Of a stretch of DNA of 64,000 nt, positions 1 to 9,199 are shown piece by piece. The translations under genes and the position numbers were made by a program. Location of the stretch: positions 2,765,501 to 2,829,500 of the forward strand of contig NZ_CP120233.1 in the NCBI RefSeq assembly GCF_030012985.1, written 5' to 3'. Each line of letters opens with the position of its first letter. Position 1 is the first letter of the stretch. The stretch comes from Microbulbifer sp. VAAF005. Its GTDB lineage: Bacteria > Pseudomonadota > Gammaproteobacteria > Pseudomonadales > Cellvibrionaceae. The notes beneath the pieces were generated by a model. The model was not told the origin of the DNA. It did not search any database and was given only the letters and a program-made list of their open reading frames with translations.

Positions 1-1225
1 CGACTAAAGTAATATCGATCTCAGACGCCTGCTCGTTTCGATGCTCGCCTTCAATTACATCTCTACGACGGCTATACCAGAAAGCCGACTGATCTGCGTG
101 GTGTTTACTATGCTGAATACCATAGAAGGGCCGGTAATTAGTTACTCCTCCATCACCATCAGTCGCTGCGACTTGATCAATTGAATATATTTCCAGGCCT
201 TCGCTGCGACGAGCATCAGGAACCACATGGTAATTATATTGCGTGTGACTGAGTGGTATCGGGTCTGCACTTTGCTTAAATAGATTTACAGCCGGAGCAC
301 ATCCCAAAGCAAACATACTTGGGCTAAGTTGCTTTTCTAATTCTTCATGAGTCTCAGACAAGTAAAAATATAAATTTAATGTGTCTTCAAAATTCTCATT
401 TAGAGCCTCACCAACATCAAGCACATCCAAAAATAAGAACTTTTCTGGAAAAGCAAAATATTCTGTGAGTAACCTATACCCTACAAATGCGGTATCAGGA
501 TATGGCAACAAGCCTTCGTCCGGACTAAGGCCCACTTGCTGTATTTTATCTGATGAGATAAAGGTCGGCTTAGGATCACTCTCTCCACTAGCAACAACAA
601 GCTGTACACATTTACTTAAAATTAAATCATATAAGCTATATATGTGAGACGGCTGTCCACGCAAGAAGAAGCGTAGATTCTTTAAGTCCAGGTCAGAAAA
701 TTTCAAACTTGGGCTAAACGTTTTTAGCGATAGTTTTAGAACTGCGTTAGCTCCCTGAACGTCATTACAACCTGGCGCTATGAAAGGCCTTGGCATAAGG
801 CTGGCGCTTACAGCCTGAAAAGGACAAATCTCTGCTGGGTAACACGTTGTGAATCGACAGGTTTGCCCATGAAAACTATCACTCTCCAGTAGAGTTTCTT
901 TTTCTACAGGAGTTATCGCATCCAAATCCTTCTCGGGTTCAAACTGAACAATTGCACAGGATGGAATTGGGCGAAGATAGTGGGGATAAAGAGTCTCCAG
1001 CATTGCATCTGTTAACTCTGGGAAATCATCGCTTAGCTTTTGCTGAACTCTGGCATTCATATAAGCAAAACCAGACAGCAAACGGCCCACTAGAGGGTCA
1101 TCGACCGTATCTGCATTTAGCTGAAGCCTAGATGCAGCAGCAGGGTGCATTTTTGCAAATTCAGCAGATGTTTGCTGAATAAATGCAAGTTCACGCTCAT
1201 AGAGATCTATTAATTTTTCACTCAT
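1..1225 (-). CDS. tssF: T6SS baseplate subunit TssF (ImpG/VasA), 3' end cut by window edge
   Basis: About 408 N-terminal residues of an open frame that starts at an ATG (1225-1223) and continues beyond position 1. The protein opens with MSEKLIDLYERELAFIQQTS, followed by a stretch ending in PHYLRPIPS, both typical of TssF; further in there is LRFFLRGQPSHIYSLYDLIL, a family-like segment. TssF is part of the T6SS baseplate wedge with TssE, TssG and TssK, in the cytoplasm docked on the membrane complex. The ATG overlaps the tssE stop codon (TGATG), so the two are translationally coupled. TssF proteins are usually near 590 residues, so roughly 180 are missing here, and tssG is expected next, outside the window. 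Confidence 0.93.
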   Translation of the reverse strand, partial: MSEKLIDLYERELAFIQQTSAEFAKMHPAAASRLQLNADTVDDPLVGRLLSGFAYMNARVQQKLSDDFPELTDAMLETLYPHYLRPIPSCAIVQFEPEKDLDAITPVEKETLLESDSFHGQTCRFTTCYPAEICPFQAVSASLMPRPFIAPGCNDVQGANAVLKLSLKTFSPSLKFSDLDLKNLRFFLRGQPSHIYSLYDLILSKCVQLVVASGESDPKPTFISSDKIQQVGLSPDEGLLPYPDTAFVGYRLLTEYFAFPEKFLFLDVLDVGEALNENFEDTLNLYFYLSETHEELEKQLSPSMFALGCAPAVNLFKQSADPIPLSHTQYNYHVVPDARRSEGLEIYSIDQVAATDGDGGVTNYRPFYGIQHSKHHADQSAFWYSRRRDVIEGEHRNEQASEIDITLV

Positions 1226-1698
1226 CACATAATCTCTGAAACATCAACCAGCTGGGTAACCGGATTGAGTGCCGAGTCAAATACAATTACTTCTGATGCT
1301 GGATTAACGTGTAATACTGCTTCCACCCGAAAGCGAATGCTCGGATCTTCAACATCTACCTGATCTTGGGTAGTCACTTTGACCGAGCGTATTCTCGGTT
1401 CAAAATTTAGAATTGTTTTTTCAATATCCCGGCAAAATTGTTTTCGGCTAGTCGCTGAAGTCAGGTTTACTGTTGATAGGTCCGGCAATCCATAGTTAAC
1501 ATTAGACTTCTGTAAATTTTCATGAGTTGCCGGCGCGGAAATACATTTGTATCGTGTATTGAATAAGTATTCCAAATCACGGCGCACCCCTTCGCGGAGC
1601 TGTCTCAACACTTGGTGAGATTGATGCACATCCATTTTATTAGACGATTGCAACAGTCGATCAAGCACCGGAGCCAATAAACGCTTTTCTCTCACCAT
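1225..1698 (-). CDS. tssE: T6SS baseplate subunit TssE (gp25-like, ImpF)
   Basis: A 157-residue protein with a GPW/gp25-type fold signature: RRDLEYLFNTR near residue 40, then a segment NYGLPDLSTVNLTSA and a C-terminal strand region ending in a phrase about FRVEAVLHVNPA. TssE is the homologue of phage T4 gp25 and helps start sheath assembly on the baseplate. It starts five bases after the end of the second TssC-type gene, and its TGA stop overlaps the tssF start, so it sits inside a tight unit tssB-tssC-tssC2-tssE-tssF. Length fits the family (about 140-170 residues). Confidence 0.93.
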   Translation of the reverse strand: MVREKRLLAPVLDRLLQSSNKMDVHQSHQVLRQLREGVRRDLEYLFNTRYKCISAPATHENLQKSNVNYGLPDLSTVNLTSATSRKQFCRDIEKTILNFEPRIRSVKVTTQDQVDVEDPSIRFRVEAVLHVNPASEVIVFDSALNPVTQLVDVSEIM

Positions 1699-1703
1699 AA
1701 TAA

Positions 1704-3218
1704 TTAATTAGCTCCTGCGCCAATTGTTGCCAGAGCTGTTGTAAGCTTCAGTTCGGATACAAGATGATCAACGGTATAATGGCTCTTAAGGTGAATAACA
1801 CTTTGATAGCTACCTGCCTTTCCTGGCTCATCCATTACTTGAACACGAGATTCCCGCAGTGGATATCTAGCCTGCATTTCCCAGGAAAGATCATCTCTAC
1901 CTGTCGTATAGTCATTTAACCAGCTCTGTAACTTCCGCTCGCAGTCTGCTGCATTCAAATAGGAGCCGACCTTATCCCTGATCATTACCTTGATATACTG
2001 AGCAAAACGGGAGGCGCAAAGGATTTGCTGTAACATCGAGCTAATACGCGCATTAGCTGTTGCAGCCTTAGTGGAATATTGCTGTGGCCTTTGTAGTGAC
2101 GGAACACTATTAAAAGCGCTGTACGGAGTATCATAACAGTGACTTAGGCAAACATAGCCCAGTTCACTTAATTCTCTCTCTGCAAAATCAGTAATCAAAA
2201 TCGAGGTAGCCATCTGAATCATGCCAGGACTACTATCTACTCGATAAGGCATCATCGGTAATTGAGTCACGAGCCCTCCGCCCAGGTGGTCGCGAGCAAC
2301 CCCCCTGACATGTGAAAACCACCCAACCTCACTAAATTCTCGAATTAATACAGCACCTAAAGCAAAGCAGGCATTACCCCATAGATAATTTTGGTTATGT
2401 GACGCTCTTACCTGTTCTTGAAATCTCAGACCTCGATAGCAAGAAAACTCTTGATTATAAGGTTCCCTCATCAGTATTTGGGGGAGAGTTATCGCAATAA
2501 AGCGACTATCTTCCAAATCTCTAAGTCCACTCCATCGAATATATTCTTTTTGACGAAAAACCTCAGAAAAATTAATGGGCTTTGCCAGGTCTGAATACTT
2601 GTCGACACCAAAAAGCTGTGGTGCCGAAGAACAAATAAAAGGAGCAAATGCTGCAGCCGCCGTATGAGCTATACCTTGTAAGGTAAAAACATCGTCATAA
2701 GGATGGTCAGGTAAAGGACGGTGAGATACGTAGTAATCCCCAAGTAAAAAGCCAAAAGGCTCGCCTCCAGGGGTACCAAATTCTTCATTGTATACAAGGT
2801 GAAATAAGCCAGATTGATCAAAGTCTGGAGCTCTCTCAATATCTTTAGCCAAGTCCTTCCAACTGGCATCCAGGACTTTGATCTTGATATTGTCAGCGTG
2901 TGGTGTATCAAACACCAACAGGGATAAACCTCTCCAACTTGCTTCCAGCCGCTGAAACTTCTCGTTATGAATTATACGATTTAACTGATCACAAATTAAC
3001 TCGTCCAGCTCTGCGATAATTCTACTTAAGTATTGACGAACGGAGTAATTCTCTCTATTTGCACAAGAGCACAATTCCGTTAGCCAGTATTCAAATGCAA
3101 AAAAATCATCCGGTTCTTGCAGAAATTTTCTGAGTTCATTCTGCTGCCCTCTCGCCAATTTTTTCGACAGAATATCAGATTGATTTTCTGCTATTTGGTC
3201 ATGTCCTGCACGGGGCAC
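1704..3218 (-). CDS. Second TssC-type sheath protein (ImpD/EvpB-like paralogue)
   Basis: A 504-residue protein of the TssC family. It shares with the neighbouring TssC the run FQRLEASWRGLSLLVF, the GTPGGEPFGFLLGDY segment, DLEDSRFIAITLPQIL, the region with SRFAQYIKVMIRDKVGSY and the C-terminal tail ending in a short hydrophobic stretch. It is clearly diverged from the bona fide TssC just upstream and resembles the second COG3517-type gene (impD) of rhizobial imp loci. Its role beyond sheath homology is not settled; it could be a minor sheath component, a baseplate-proximal protein or a regulator of assembly. The 108-base gap from tssC contains a strong hairpin, which probably lowers its expression relative to tssBC. 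Confidence 0.88.
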   Translation of the reverse strand: MPRAGHDQIAENQSDILSKKLARGQQNELRKFLQEPDDFFAFEYWLTELCSCANRENYSVRQYLSRIIAELDELICDQLNRIIHNEKFQRLEASWRGLSLLVFDTPHADNIKIKVLDASWKDLAKDIERAPDFDQSGLFHLVYNEEFGTPGGEPFGFLLGDYYVSHRPLPDHPYDDVFTLQGIAHTAAAAFAPFICSSAPQLFGVDKYSDLAKPINFSEVFRQKEYIRWSGLRDLEDSRFIAITLPQILMREPYNQEFSCYRGLRFQEQVRASHNQNYLWGNACFALGAVLIREFSEVGWFSHVRGVARDHLGGGLVTQLPMMPYRVDSSPGMIQMATSILITDFAERELSELGYVCLSHCYDTPYSAFNSVPSLQRPQQYSTKAATANARISSMLQQILCASRFAQYIKVMIRDKVGSYLNAADCERKLQSWLNDYTTGRDDLSWEMQARYPLRESRVQVMDEPGKAGSYQSVIHLKSHYTVDHLVSELKLTTALATIGAGAN

Positions 3219-3296
3219 CGGTATACTCCAACTAGAATTATTGTTTGAATAAATGACGATATAACTTAGACCTTGAATAAGGTCCTGTGAAGAGAA

Positions 3297-3320
3297 GGCC
3301 CCACCCAGAAGGGTGAGGCC
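3297..3320 (-). terminator. Strong intercistronic hairpin after tssC
   Basis: Read on the minus strand just after the tssC stop, a 10-base-pair stem (GGCCTCACCC with GGGTGGGGCC, one G-T wobble) closes a TTCT tetraloop and is followed by the pyrimidine-rich TTCTCTTC. There is no uninterrupted U run, so it may be a partial terminator or an mRNA 3'-end stabiliser. Either would favour tssB and tssC, the sheath genes needed in many copies, over the downstream genes. Confidence 0.55.
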
Positions 3321-3326
3321 AGAACA

Positions 3327-4814
3327 TTATCCCGCAGATGGGATATTTGCCACCATGCGCAGAGATGTCGTCAATTCTTCCATCTGCAGCCAAGGCCTCA
3401 GGTAGGCTACTGCACTGTAACATCCGGGCTGACCAGGAATTTCTTTAACTTCCACCCGAGCCTCAGACAGCGGATATTTCGCTTTCATTTCTGCACTGGC
3501 ATCAGGGTTAGCATTTGTATACTGGGAGATCCACTTATTCAGCCAGCGCTCACAATCACTCGCTTCCATAAAGGAGCCCACTTTATCCCGTGCCATTACT
3601 TTTAAGTAGTGAGCGATACGAGAAGTTGCCATCAGGTAAGGCAGACGTGCAGAGATTTCCGCATTGGCAGTTGCATCGGGGTCGTCGTATGCCTTTGGCT
3701 TTTGGGCACTTTGAGCACCAAAGAATACAGAGTAATCGGTATTCTTGTAGTGACACAGAGGCAGGAAGCCCTGAGCACTGAGTTCAGCTTCTCGGCGATC
3801 GGTAATTCCGATCTCGGTGGGGCATTTCTGGTCGAGATCACCATCATCACTCTTGAATACGTGAGATGGAAGCCCTTCCACTTTACCGCCACCTTCAGCA
3901 CCACGGATAGCGGTACACCAGGAATTCTCAGCAAATGCTTTAGTCATGGTGGTACCCATAACATAAGAAGCATTCATCCAGCAGTATTGATCGTGCTCTG
4001 CAGGGCGGGAAACACCGTCTTCATCCACCTCGAACTCTTCAAAGTCAAATGCTTCAATCGGCTTGGTATTAGCGCCGTAAGGAGTACGAGCCAGGGTACG
4101 AGGCATTACCAGCGATACGAATCGGGAGTCTTCACTATCACGGAAGCTACGCCATTTAATATATTCGGCAGACTCAAAAATACCACCCAAGTCTCTCGGC
4201 TTGGAAAGCTCTGTATAGTCATCAAAGCCAAACATGCCGGCACCTGCCGCAGCAACAAACGGACAGAAGCCTGCCGCAGCAACATTGGACATCTTACTTA
4301 GGAGCTCGATATCTTCTGGATGACTGGTGAACTCGAAATCACCAATCATTACACCGTAAGGCTCACCACCAGCAGTGCCAAACTCTTCTTCATAAATTTT
4401 CTTGAAGGTCTGGCTCTGATCGAACTCAACCGCTTTGTCCAAATCGCGGAACAACTCGCGCTTGCTCAGGTTGAGCATACGAATTTTCATGGTCGCACCG
4501 GTTTCGGAATTCATTACCAGGTGATTTAGACCACGCCACGACCCTTCCAGCTTCTGGAATTTCTCGTCATGTAAAATCGCAGACAACTGCTTAGACATAG
4601 CTTTGTCAATCGCGCTTACAGCGCTCTTGATAGTCTGAGTCAGGCTGCGGTCCCAGGTAACAGTCCCCTTCAGGACCTGCTCCGTCAGATTCGCAAGTAA
4701 ATCTTGCGCTTCTTGGGGAGCAGTTTGCTTGGTTGCGGCAATAGCCTGGTCGAGAAGGCTTGCTGACTGTTCTTCAGCCTCACTGCCTGCAACATTTTCT
4801 ACTTCTGTACTCAT
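3327..4814 (-). CDS. tssC: T6SS contractile sheath large subunit TssC (VipB/ImpC)
   Basis: A 495-residue protein with family hallmarks in order: [17 protein letters not shown] near residue 90, [18 protein letters not shown], a segment [19 protein letters not shown], then [20 protein letters not shown] and the tail [20 protein letters not shown]. TssC pairs with TssB to form the contractile sheath around the Hcp tube. Its start overlaps the tssB stop by four bases (ATGA), the usual arrangement for this co-folding pair. Length and motifs are normal for the family. Confidence 0.96.
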   Translation of the reverse strand: MSTEVENVAGSEAEEQSASLLDQAIAATKQTAPQEAQDLLANLTEQVLKGTVTWDRSLTQTIKSAVSAIDKAMSKQLSAILHDEKFQKLEGSWRGLNHLVMNSETGATMKIRMLNLSKRELFRDLDKAVEFDQSQTFKKIYEEEFGTAGGEPYGVMIGDFEFTSHPEDIELLSKMSNVAAAGFCPFVAAAGAGMFGFDDYTELSKPRDLGGIFESAEYIKWRSFRDSEDSRFVSLVMPRTLARTPYGANTKPIEAFDFEEFEVDEDGVSRPAEHDQYCWMNASYVMGTTMTKAFAENSWCTAIRGAEGGGKVEGLPSHVFKSDDGDLDQKCPTEIGITDRREAELSAQGFLPLCHYKNTDYSVFFGAQSAQKPKAYDDPDATANAEISARLPYLMATSRIAHYLKVMARDKVGSFMEASDCERWLNKWISQYTNANPDASAEMKAKYPLSEARVEVKEIPGQPGCYSAVAYLRPWLQMEELTTSLRMVANIPSAG

Positions 4815-5332
4815 TCTGAATCCTCTCCTTTATCCTCACCCAAGCCCAGCTGCTCAGAAATTGCGCTGACATTTTCAGTACTCTGAAGGATATCCTCGAG
4901 CACTTTCTCAAGCTCTTCTGAACGATCGGCCTTACTCAGCAAATCGCGTAATTTACTGCGGGCTTCTAGTAACTGTTTGAGAGGCTCAACCTGCCCAACA
5001 ATTTTTTCTGGTGAAAAGTCATCCATATGGTTGAAGTCGAGATCAACAGCCATTTTGCTGCCGTCATCAGATAGGGTGTTCTCCACCTGAAGATTCAGCT
5101 TGGGATTTACTTTGCCCATCACATCGTTGAAGTTGTCGCGGTCGATTTGGACAAATTTACGATCTTTCAGCGCCTTACGATTCTCTGCGTTATCACCAGA
5201 GTAATCACCCATAACGCCAGCCACAAAAGGAAGCTCCTTTTTGACTTCGGCTCCGTTAGTTTCAACATCGTAAGTGATATGTACACGAGGCTTACGCACA
5301 CGCTTAAGTTTATTGTGGATGCTTTCAGACAT
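4811..5332 (-). CDS. tssB: T6SS contractile sheath small subunit TssB (VipA/ImpB)
   Basis: A 173-residue protein with the family opening [34 protein letters not shown], then [20 protein letters not shown] and [16 protein letters not shown], all classic TssB. It forms heterodimers with TssC that build the sheath. An AAGGAG ribosome site lies upstream of the ATG at 5332. It is followed by tssC with a four-base overlap and preceded by tssA with a 44-base gap. Confidence 0.96.
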   Translation of the reverse strand: MSESIHNKLKRVRKPRVHITYDVETNGAEVKKELPFVAGVMGDYSGDNAENRKALKDRKFVQIDRDNFNDVMGKVNPKLNLQVENTLSDDGSKMAVDLDFNHMDDFSPEKIVGQVEPLKQLLEARSKLRDLLSKADRSEELEKVLEDILQSTENVSAISEQLGLGEDKGEDSE

Positions 5333-5376
5333 CTAAGGTCTCCTTTCCGACTTTAGGGACTGCTGTTCTTAGTTAA

Positions 5377-6675
5377 TTACCAACCAGTGCTGGCTTCTTC
5401 TTGCGGTTGCTCACCCCAACCTTCATCAGAGACTGGCGCGGATACACCTTCACTAGGTGTATCTGCGGCAACCGCAGGAGCTGATGAAGTGCCACTTGTA
5501 GTCACTGGTGGGGTTATATATTTTTGTGTATCCGTGCCATCGAGGCGAACTCCCGTCAACTGCGAGTAAAGCGCCTTCGAATGGTCATCGGGTAGCAATT
5601 CAGACATCAGTTCAGACACTGTCATTCGTCCCCAGCCTATCAACCTTTCTAGGCCAGGAGCCAGCGGCGTATGGGGCTCATAAGTACGGAAATACTTTGC
5701 CGCCTGCTCGAGCAACTTTAAAGCATCTTCCCTGGATACCACTGGACCTGAGGGAATAGCCACTGCACCTGTAGAGACAGTAGCAACTGCAGCACCCGCT
5801 GCCTGTTCCTCACCTGTAGGCTCCTCAGAAGATTGCGACTCCAGCTCAACTTGAGCCTGCTCTAGAGATTCCAATTTGGCTTTATAAACAAAGCGGCTTG
5901 TTCTCAACACCTCATCCAGCAGGGATGAAATATTAGTGGAGGGAGGTGCATCATGGCCACAGCTTTGTCTCAAACTGTCATTGATTGCCTTGAAGTGCTC
6001 AATCGCTCCCTCAATTGTCTGAATCAGGTTCTGAGCCCATTCCGCGCTCGCGCTACTTACACATTGATCGACCTGTTCGTAGCTATAACCCAGAGTCTCT
6101 ATTCGAGCAGCCTTCGCATCCTCATCTGCGATCTTGTCAGCATCTCGGGCCTGCTGATATTGGAAGAATGAGAAATCTCCATAATCACCTTCTGGGGTAA
6201 TAGCGGCGCTGCGAATGGGCATCATCAAGGTGCCATCTCCACCATCACCATTCAGGCCCGTAATGGGGGCAACCTTGGTCTCAAGACCATCCTCGTCTGG
6301 CAAGGGGTACAGGCCTTCCCAGTGCTGCTCGATCAATGAGTCAATCAGTTGCAGGCCATCTCTTAAGCCAATAAAACCGTGCAGGCGAATCAAGGCTTCG
6401 GTATACCAACTGGCAACCTCCAAATCCTTGCTCTTTTTCCCGAGGATGCCTTCAGCGGCCTTGGCCACATCTCTCCACGGCGCTAACAGATCTGTATCTA
6501 CATCGTCGAACATCGCTGAGCGCTCAGCGGCCCGCGCGCTGTTGCGTGCATCTTTGATCGAGTAGTAATCAGAAGTCGGCGAACGATCCTCTCGGATATC
6601 ATCCCCTACGGGGTTATCCTCTGAGATTGGAGCAACTAGTTCATCGATATTTATCGTGTTTGGGAATGCCATCAA
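5377..6675 (-). CDS. tssA: T6SS baseplate/sheath cap protein TssA (ImpA family)
   Basis: A 432-residue protein. The N-terminal ImpA domain is visible in LVAPISEDNPVGDDIREDRS and the following alpha-helical region with WYTEALIRLHGFIGLRDGL. A middle Ala/Val/Ser-rich linker (about 280-310) leads to the short C-terminal segment with EDALKLLEQAAKYFRTYEPH and SPLAP-like text followed by GWGRMTVSELMSELLPD. TssA primes tail assembly and can cap the growing sheath. The C terminus is rich in Ser, Ala and Pro. Two Met codons open the frame (6675 and 6672); either could be used. Confidence 0.9.
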   Translation of the reverse strand: MMAFPNTINIDELVAPISEDNPVGDDIREDRSPTSDYYSIKDARNSARAAERSAMFDDVDTDLLAPWRDVAKAAEGILGKKSKDLEVASWYTEALIRLHGFIGLRDGLQLIDSLIEQHWEGLYPLPDEDGLETKVAPITGLNGDGGDGTLMMPIRSAAITPEGDYGDFSFFQYQQARDADKIADEDAKAARIETLGYSYEQVDQCVSSASAEWAQNLIQTIEGAIEHFKAINDSLRQSCGHDAPPSTNISSLLDEVLRTSRFVYKAKLESLEQAQVELESQSSEEPTGEEQAAGAAVATVSTGAVAIPSGPVVSREDALKLLEQAAKYFRTYEPHTPLAPGLERLIGWGRMTVSELMSELLPDDHSKALYSQLTGVRLDGTDTQKYITPPVTTSGTSSAPAVAADTPSEGVSAPVSDEGWGEQPQEEASTGW

Positions 6676-6850
6676 AAAAGGCCCTTATACCGAATCAAAT
6701 CCTTTAATCAGAATTCTGAGAAGAGTACACGTTGTAGATATCTAATCAAGGCAAATAATGCGCTTGGTACCTATTACTTTAAAAAACACGTGCGGTTGAC
6801 TATTTTACGCTATTTATTTTTGTTAAATTTTGGCTTCTTATTCCAAGCCA

Positions 6851-7621
6851 TTACATAGGAACTAGTGTTGATTCGCAACTGCTCGGACTAGTCATAACTT
6901 TAAATGTGGCAAAAATATGCAAGAATTCAGATCTACTGTTTTCAAAGTTCTCTAAGGATGACCACAAAAACACAGAATAAAAACTATCCTGACACTCAAA
7001 GAATGTGACTAAGTAGCGAACTGGCGTTTTTGTTACCTCGGCAGACATCTCATAGATATGGCCATTTTGAGTGTTACTTATCAATGGTTCCGGCCCGGAT
7101 ATAAGGGCTCCGTTATCAACCCGAGTCAGGCACTGTTCTATTTGAGCTTTACCGAAATGGTCGACCGATAATTCCTGAGGAAGCTGAGACCGATCTTGCT
7201 TCAGCACAATTAAATAGCGGTTTAATTCTGGATTCCCCGCCTGAATTACCGCCTCGCCATTCAAATTGTCAAACTTTTGCCAGCCAACCGGAATACCAAT
7301 TGAAATTGTCCCCGCTGCATTGCCCATAAATTCAAGAGCAGGAGGCAAAGGAGAGCCACCACAATTACTGGACTTTGCAGTACAGTGTATTAAATGATCA
7401 TCCAAATTGAGCTGCGTATGCCAACCGGCCTCCCAGAATTTTTGCATTAGCTGGCAGGCTTCCACCCTGTCGTCAGTAATTTTAATTTGAGATTTCGTGC
7501 CTGTAAGAAGTCCTTTAATCTGACTGAACCCCAGTCCAAATTCACGACCTAGTGCGGCTATTGCATAGCGCCGCTCTACAGAACTTCTTATCTCCCCGGT
7601 AAAAACTATTCCATAAGACAT
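6851..7621 (-). CDS. Unknown two-part protein in the T6SS locus; C-terminal half DcrB/PsbP-like
   Basis: A 256-residue protein not recognised by name. Residues 1-70 (YGIVFTGEIRSS, then LLTGTKSQIKITD and KFWEAGWHTQ) look like a small domain seen at the N terminus of various gammaproteobacterial proteins, in which a Gly-rich start, a G-x-K/I-K core and a final AGW/AGH occur. Residues 100-250 (SIGIPVGWQKFD, then YEMSAEVTKTPVRYLVTFFE and FHIFATFKV-like end) resemble the DcrB/PsbP-type fold found in many small secreted or envelope proteins. No signal peptide or membrane segment is seen. An AAGG ribosome site precedes the ATG at 7621. It stands between the SapC-family gene and tssA, 175 bases from tssA. 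A T6SS accessory or chaperone role is only inferred from position. Confidence 0.7.
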   Translation of the reverse strand: MSYGIVFTGEIRSSVERRYAIAALGREFGLGFSQIKGLLTGTKSQIKITDDRVEACQLMQKFWEAGWHTQLNLDDHLIHCTAKSSNCGGSPLPPALEFMGNAAGTISIGIPVGWQKFDNLNGEAVIQAGNPELNRYLIVLKQDRSQLPQELSVDHFGKAQIEQCLTRVDNGALISGPEPLISNTQNGHIYEMSAEVTKTPVRYLVTFFECQDSFYSVFLWSSLENFENSRSEFLHIFATFKVMTSPSSCESTLVPM

Positions 7622-7766
7622 ACCAGTAACCTTAGCTTCCTGCTCTGATAATTTTTTGAAAAACCAGAACCTCTGATACGCTTTTTCTGACTTTGATCAG
7701 ATCTTATACGTTTTCTTTCTTAATCGTTCTGGATCAACAATCCTTAAATTAAAAACCAAGCTCCCA

Positions 7767-8492
7767 TCAATGAAGAACTTTTGAATAATTTTTTTTATGC
7801 AGCGCCCTTAGATTTGATGATTGAAGTAGCGAAAACAAATGTGCATAAATAAATGGTAGGCAACCTATATCGCGTAATTTTAAGAATTCTGTAGCTCCAA
7901 GCTTTCGCACCTTATCTTCCGAAATACAGTAAACTCCTTTCAGTTTATGTTTTGTTTCACCGGGCAAATCTATATTTATTTCTTGCTCTTTAAGTAAATC
8001 AAACTTCTGCAGCGATTCAACAAACTTCCAGGTTTGTAGTTTTTTAAGGTGTATATTTTCCAACTCTCTTTGCGCTGCTAAAAGGTGTTTACTTGGCTCT
8101 CCATTATGCTCAAACAAAGCAACCCCTTGAGAGCTGTCTTTACTCGCGCACAAGAGAGAAGACTCAACACAAACATATGCATTGGATAAGTCATCCTTTT
8201 TGTATCTCAAGTAAAAAGGATGACTGCGAATAGAAACGGGAATATAGTCCCCTTGCCATCGACCTTCTTGCCAAAAAAGATTTTCCCCTGGAGTTACGCC
8301 AAGCAGCGCACAACTTTCAAGTTTTCCCGTCTCTTTTGACTTTGTAAATATAATGGGGCTTGTACGAGAGACCGATATAAACTCAGACAATAGAATTGGA
8401 CAAATATGTAAATTCTTACTATGTGAAAGATCATGCTTAAGCAATCGATAGTTTCTGTGTTTCTTCTTATCTAGAACAACCAACTGTCTCAC
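7767..8492 (-). CDS. SapC-family protein inside the T6SS locus
   Basis: A 241-residue protein with the outline of the SapC family: an early LDKKKHRNYRLL with a KSxN-like region, ILLSEFISVSRTSPIIFTK, ALLGVTPGENLFW, GRWQGDYIPVSIRSHPFYL, VCVESSLL, then a glycine followed by VALFEHNGEPS and a helical C-terminal half. SapC proteins are usually found near TonB-dependent receptors and halogenase-type genes and have no settled biochemical role. Here it lies 18 bases from tagF on the same strand, so it is probably co-transcribed with tssM-tagF. Base composition is very AT-rich: one 60-base line (8041-8100) has 22 G/C. Function in secretion is unknown. Confidence 0.75.
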   Translation of the reverse strand: MRQLVVLDKKKHRNYRLLKHDLSHSKNLHICPILLSEFISVSRTSPIIFTKSKETGKLESCALLGVTPGENLFWQEGRWQGDYIPVSIRSHPFYLRYKKDDLSNAYVCVESSLLCASKDSSQGVALFEHNGEPSKHLLAAQRELENIHLKKLQTWKFVESLQKFDLLKEQEINIDLPGETKHKLKGVYCISEDKVRKLGATEFLKLRDIGCLPFIYAHLFSLLQSSNLRALHKKNYSKVLH

Positions 8493-8510
8493 GTCACCCC
8501 CTAAATCCCA

Positions 8511-9185
8511 TCATAATTGTTGCTGTTGTCGCACACCTAGCATTGAGCTATAGAGCTCGGGGCCCGGCAGTGAGGGAGAAAGTAAAGCCGTCGGCGCCAA
8601 ATGTTGTGAGCCCTCACTCCACCAAAGACTATAGGTTGAAAAGGTATTCTTTCCCATTTGCCCCAGTAACCCAGCAAAACTTCTTTCCAAGTTGTTTGAT
8701 TGTCCTGAAGAAATTATGAAACCCTCCTGCGCTGGAGGCAGGGAAATAATGCCTGCCCCCTCAGGAGGAGGACTAAATGCCTCACATAACTGATCTGCAT
8801 GCAACATATTTTGCAGGGCTGTAATTGCTAACTCAGATAAACTCTGGAACCAATTTTTAGCATCTGACATAAAAGCAAATGCATCTATTACAGGGGAAAG
8901 GGGCGTAGCAAATGTTAAAGGGAAGTAGCGCCCAACACTATCTACGCTGGGCACTAAAATTCCTGCCCATGCATTGGCGTCAATAACCCCTTTGCAGTGA
9001 ACAAATCGCCAAATAGGGCTGGTCAAGTAGTAGTCCAGCCACTCTTGACCTACCAATTCACGCGATCCAAAAACGGCACGCTGAAGCCACTCATCCCATA
9101 CCGAGACAAAACTGCCGGGCAGCTGCCGCTGAACAAAGTCCCCATGCCCAGGCAACTTACCAAAAATACCTACTGTATTCTGCAA
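8511..9185 (-). CDS. tagF: T6SS-associated protein TagF (ImpM)
   Basis: A 224-residue protein opening with VGIFGKLPGHGDFVQRQLPG, the signature of TagF, followed by FVSVWDEWLQRAVF and a region PIWRFVHCKGVID, then AGILVPSVDSVGRYFPLT. In Pseudomonas aeruginosa TagF represses H1-T6SS activity after translation, acting through Fha. It follows tssM by 14 bases, as in imp loci (impL-impM). The last 20 residues are Gln- and Leu-rich (QQQQL end). Confidence 0.93.
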   Translation of the reverse strand: MQNTVGIFGKLPGHGDFVQRQLPGSFVSVWDEWLQRAVFGSRELVGQEWLDYYLTSPIWRFVHCKGVIDANAWAGILVPSVDSVGRYFPLTFATPLSPVIDAFAFMSDAKNWFQSLSELAITALQNMLHADQLCEAFSPPPEGAGIISLPPAQEGFIISSGQSNNLERSFAGLLGQMGKNTFSTYSLWWSEGSQHLAPTALLSPSLPGPELYSSMLGVRQQQQL

Positions 9186-9199
9186 ATCACGTACTCCGT

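Noticed and set aside
6795..6835. TTGACT box followed by AT-rich sequence as a promoter
   Set aside because: It is on the plus strand and points into the minus-strand unknown gene with no plus-strand gene ahead.
6831..6848. Small hairpin GGCTT/AAGCC between the unknown gene and tssA as a terminator
   Set aside because: Only five base pairs, an 8-base loop and no U run on the transcribed strand.
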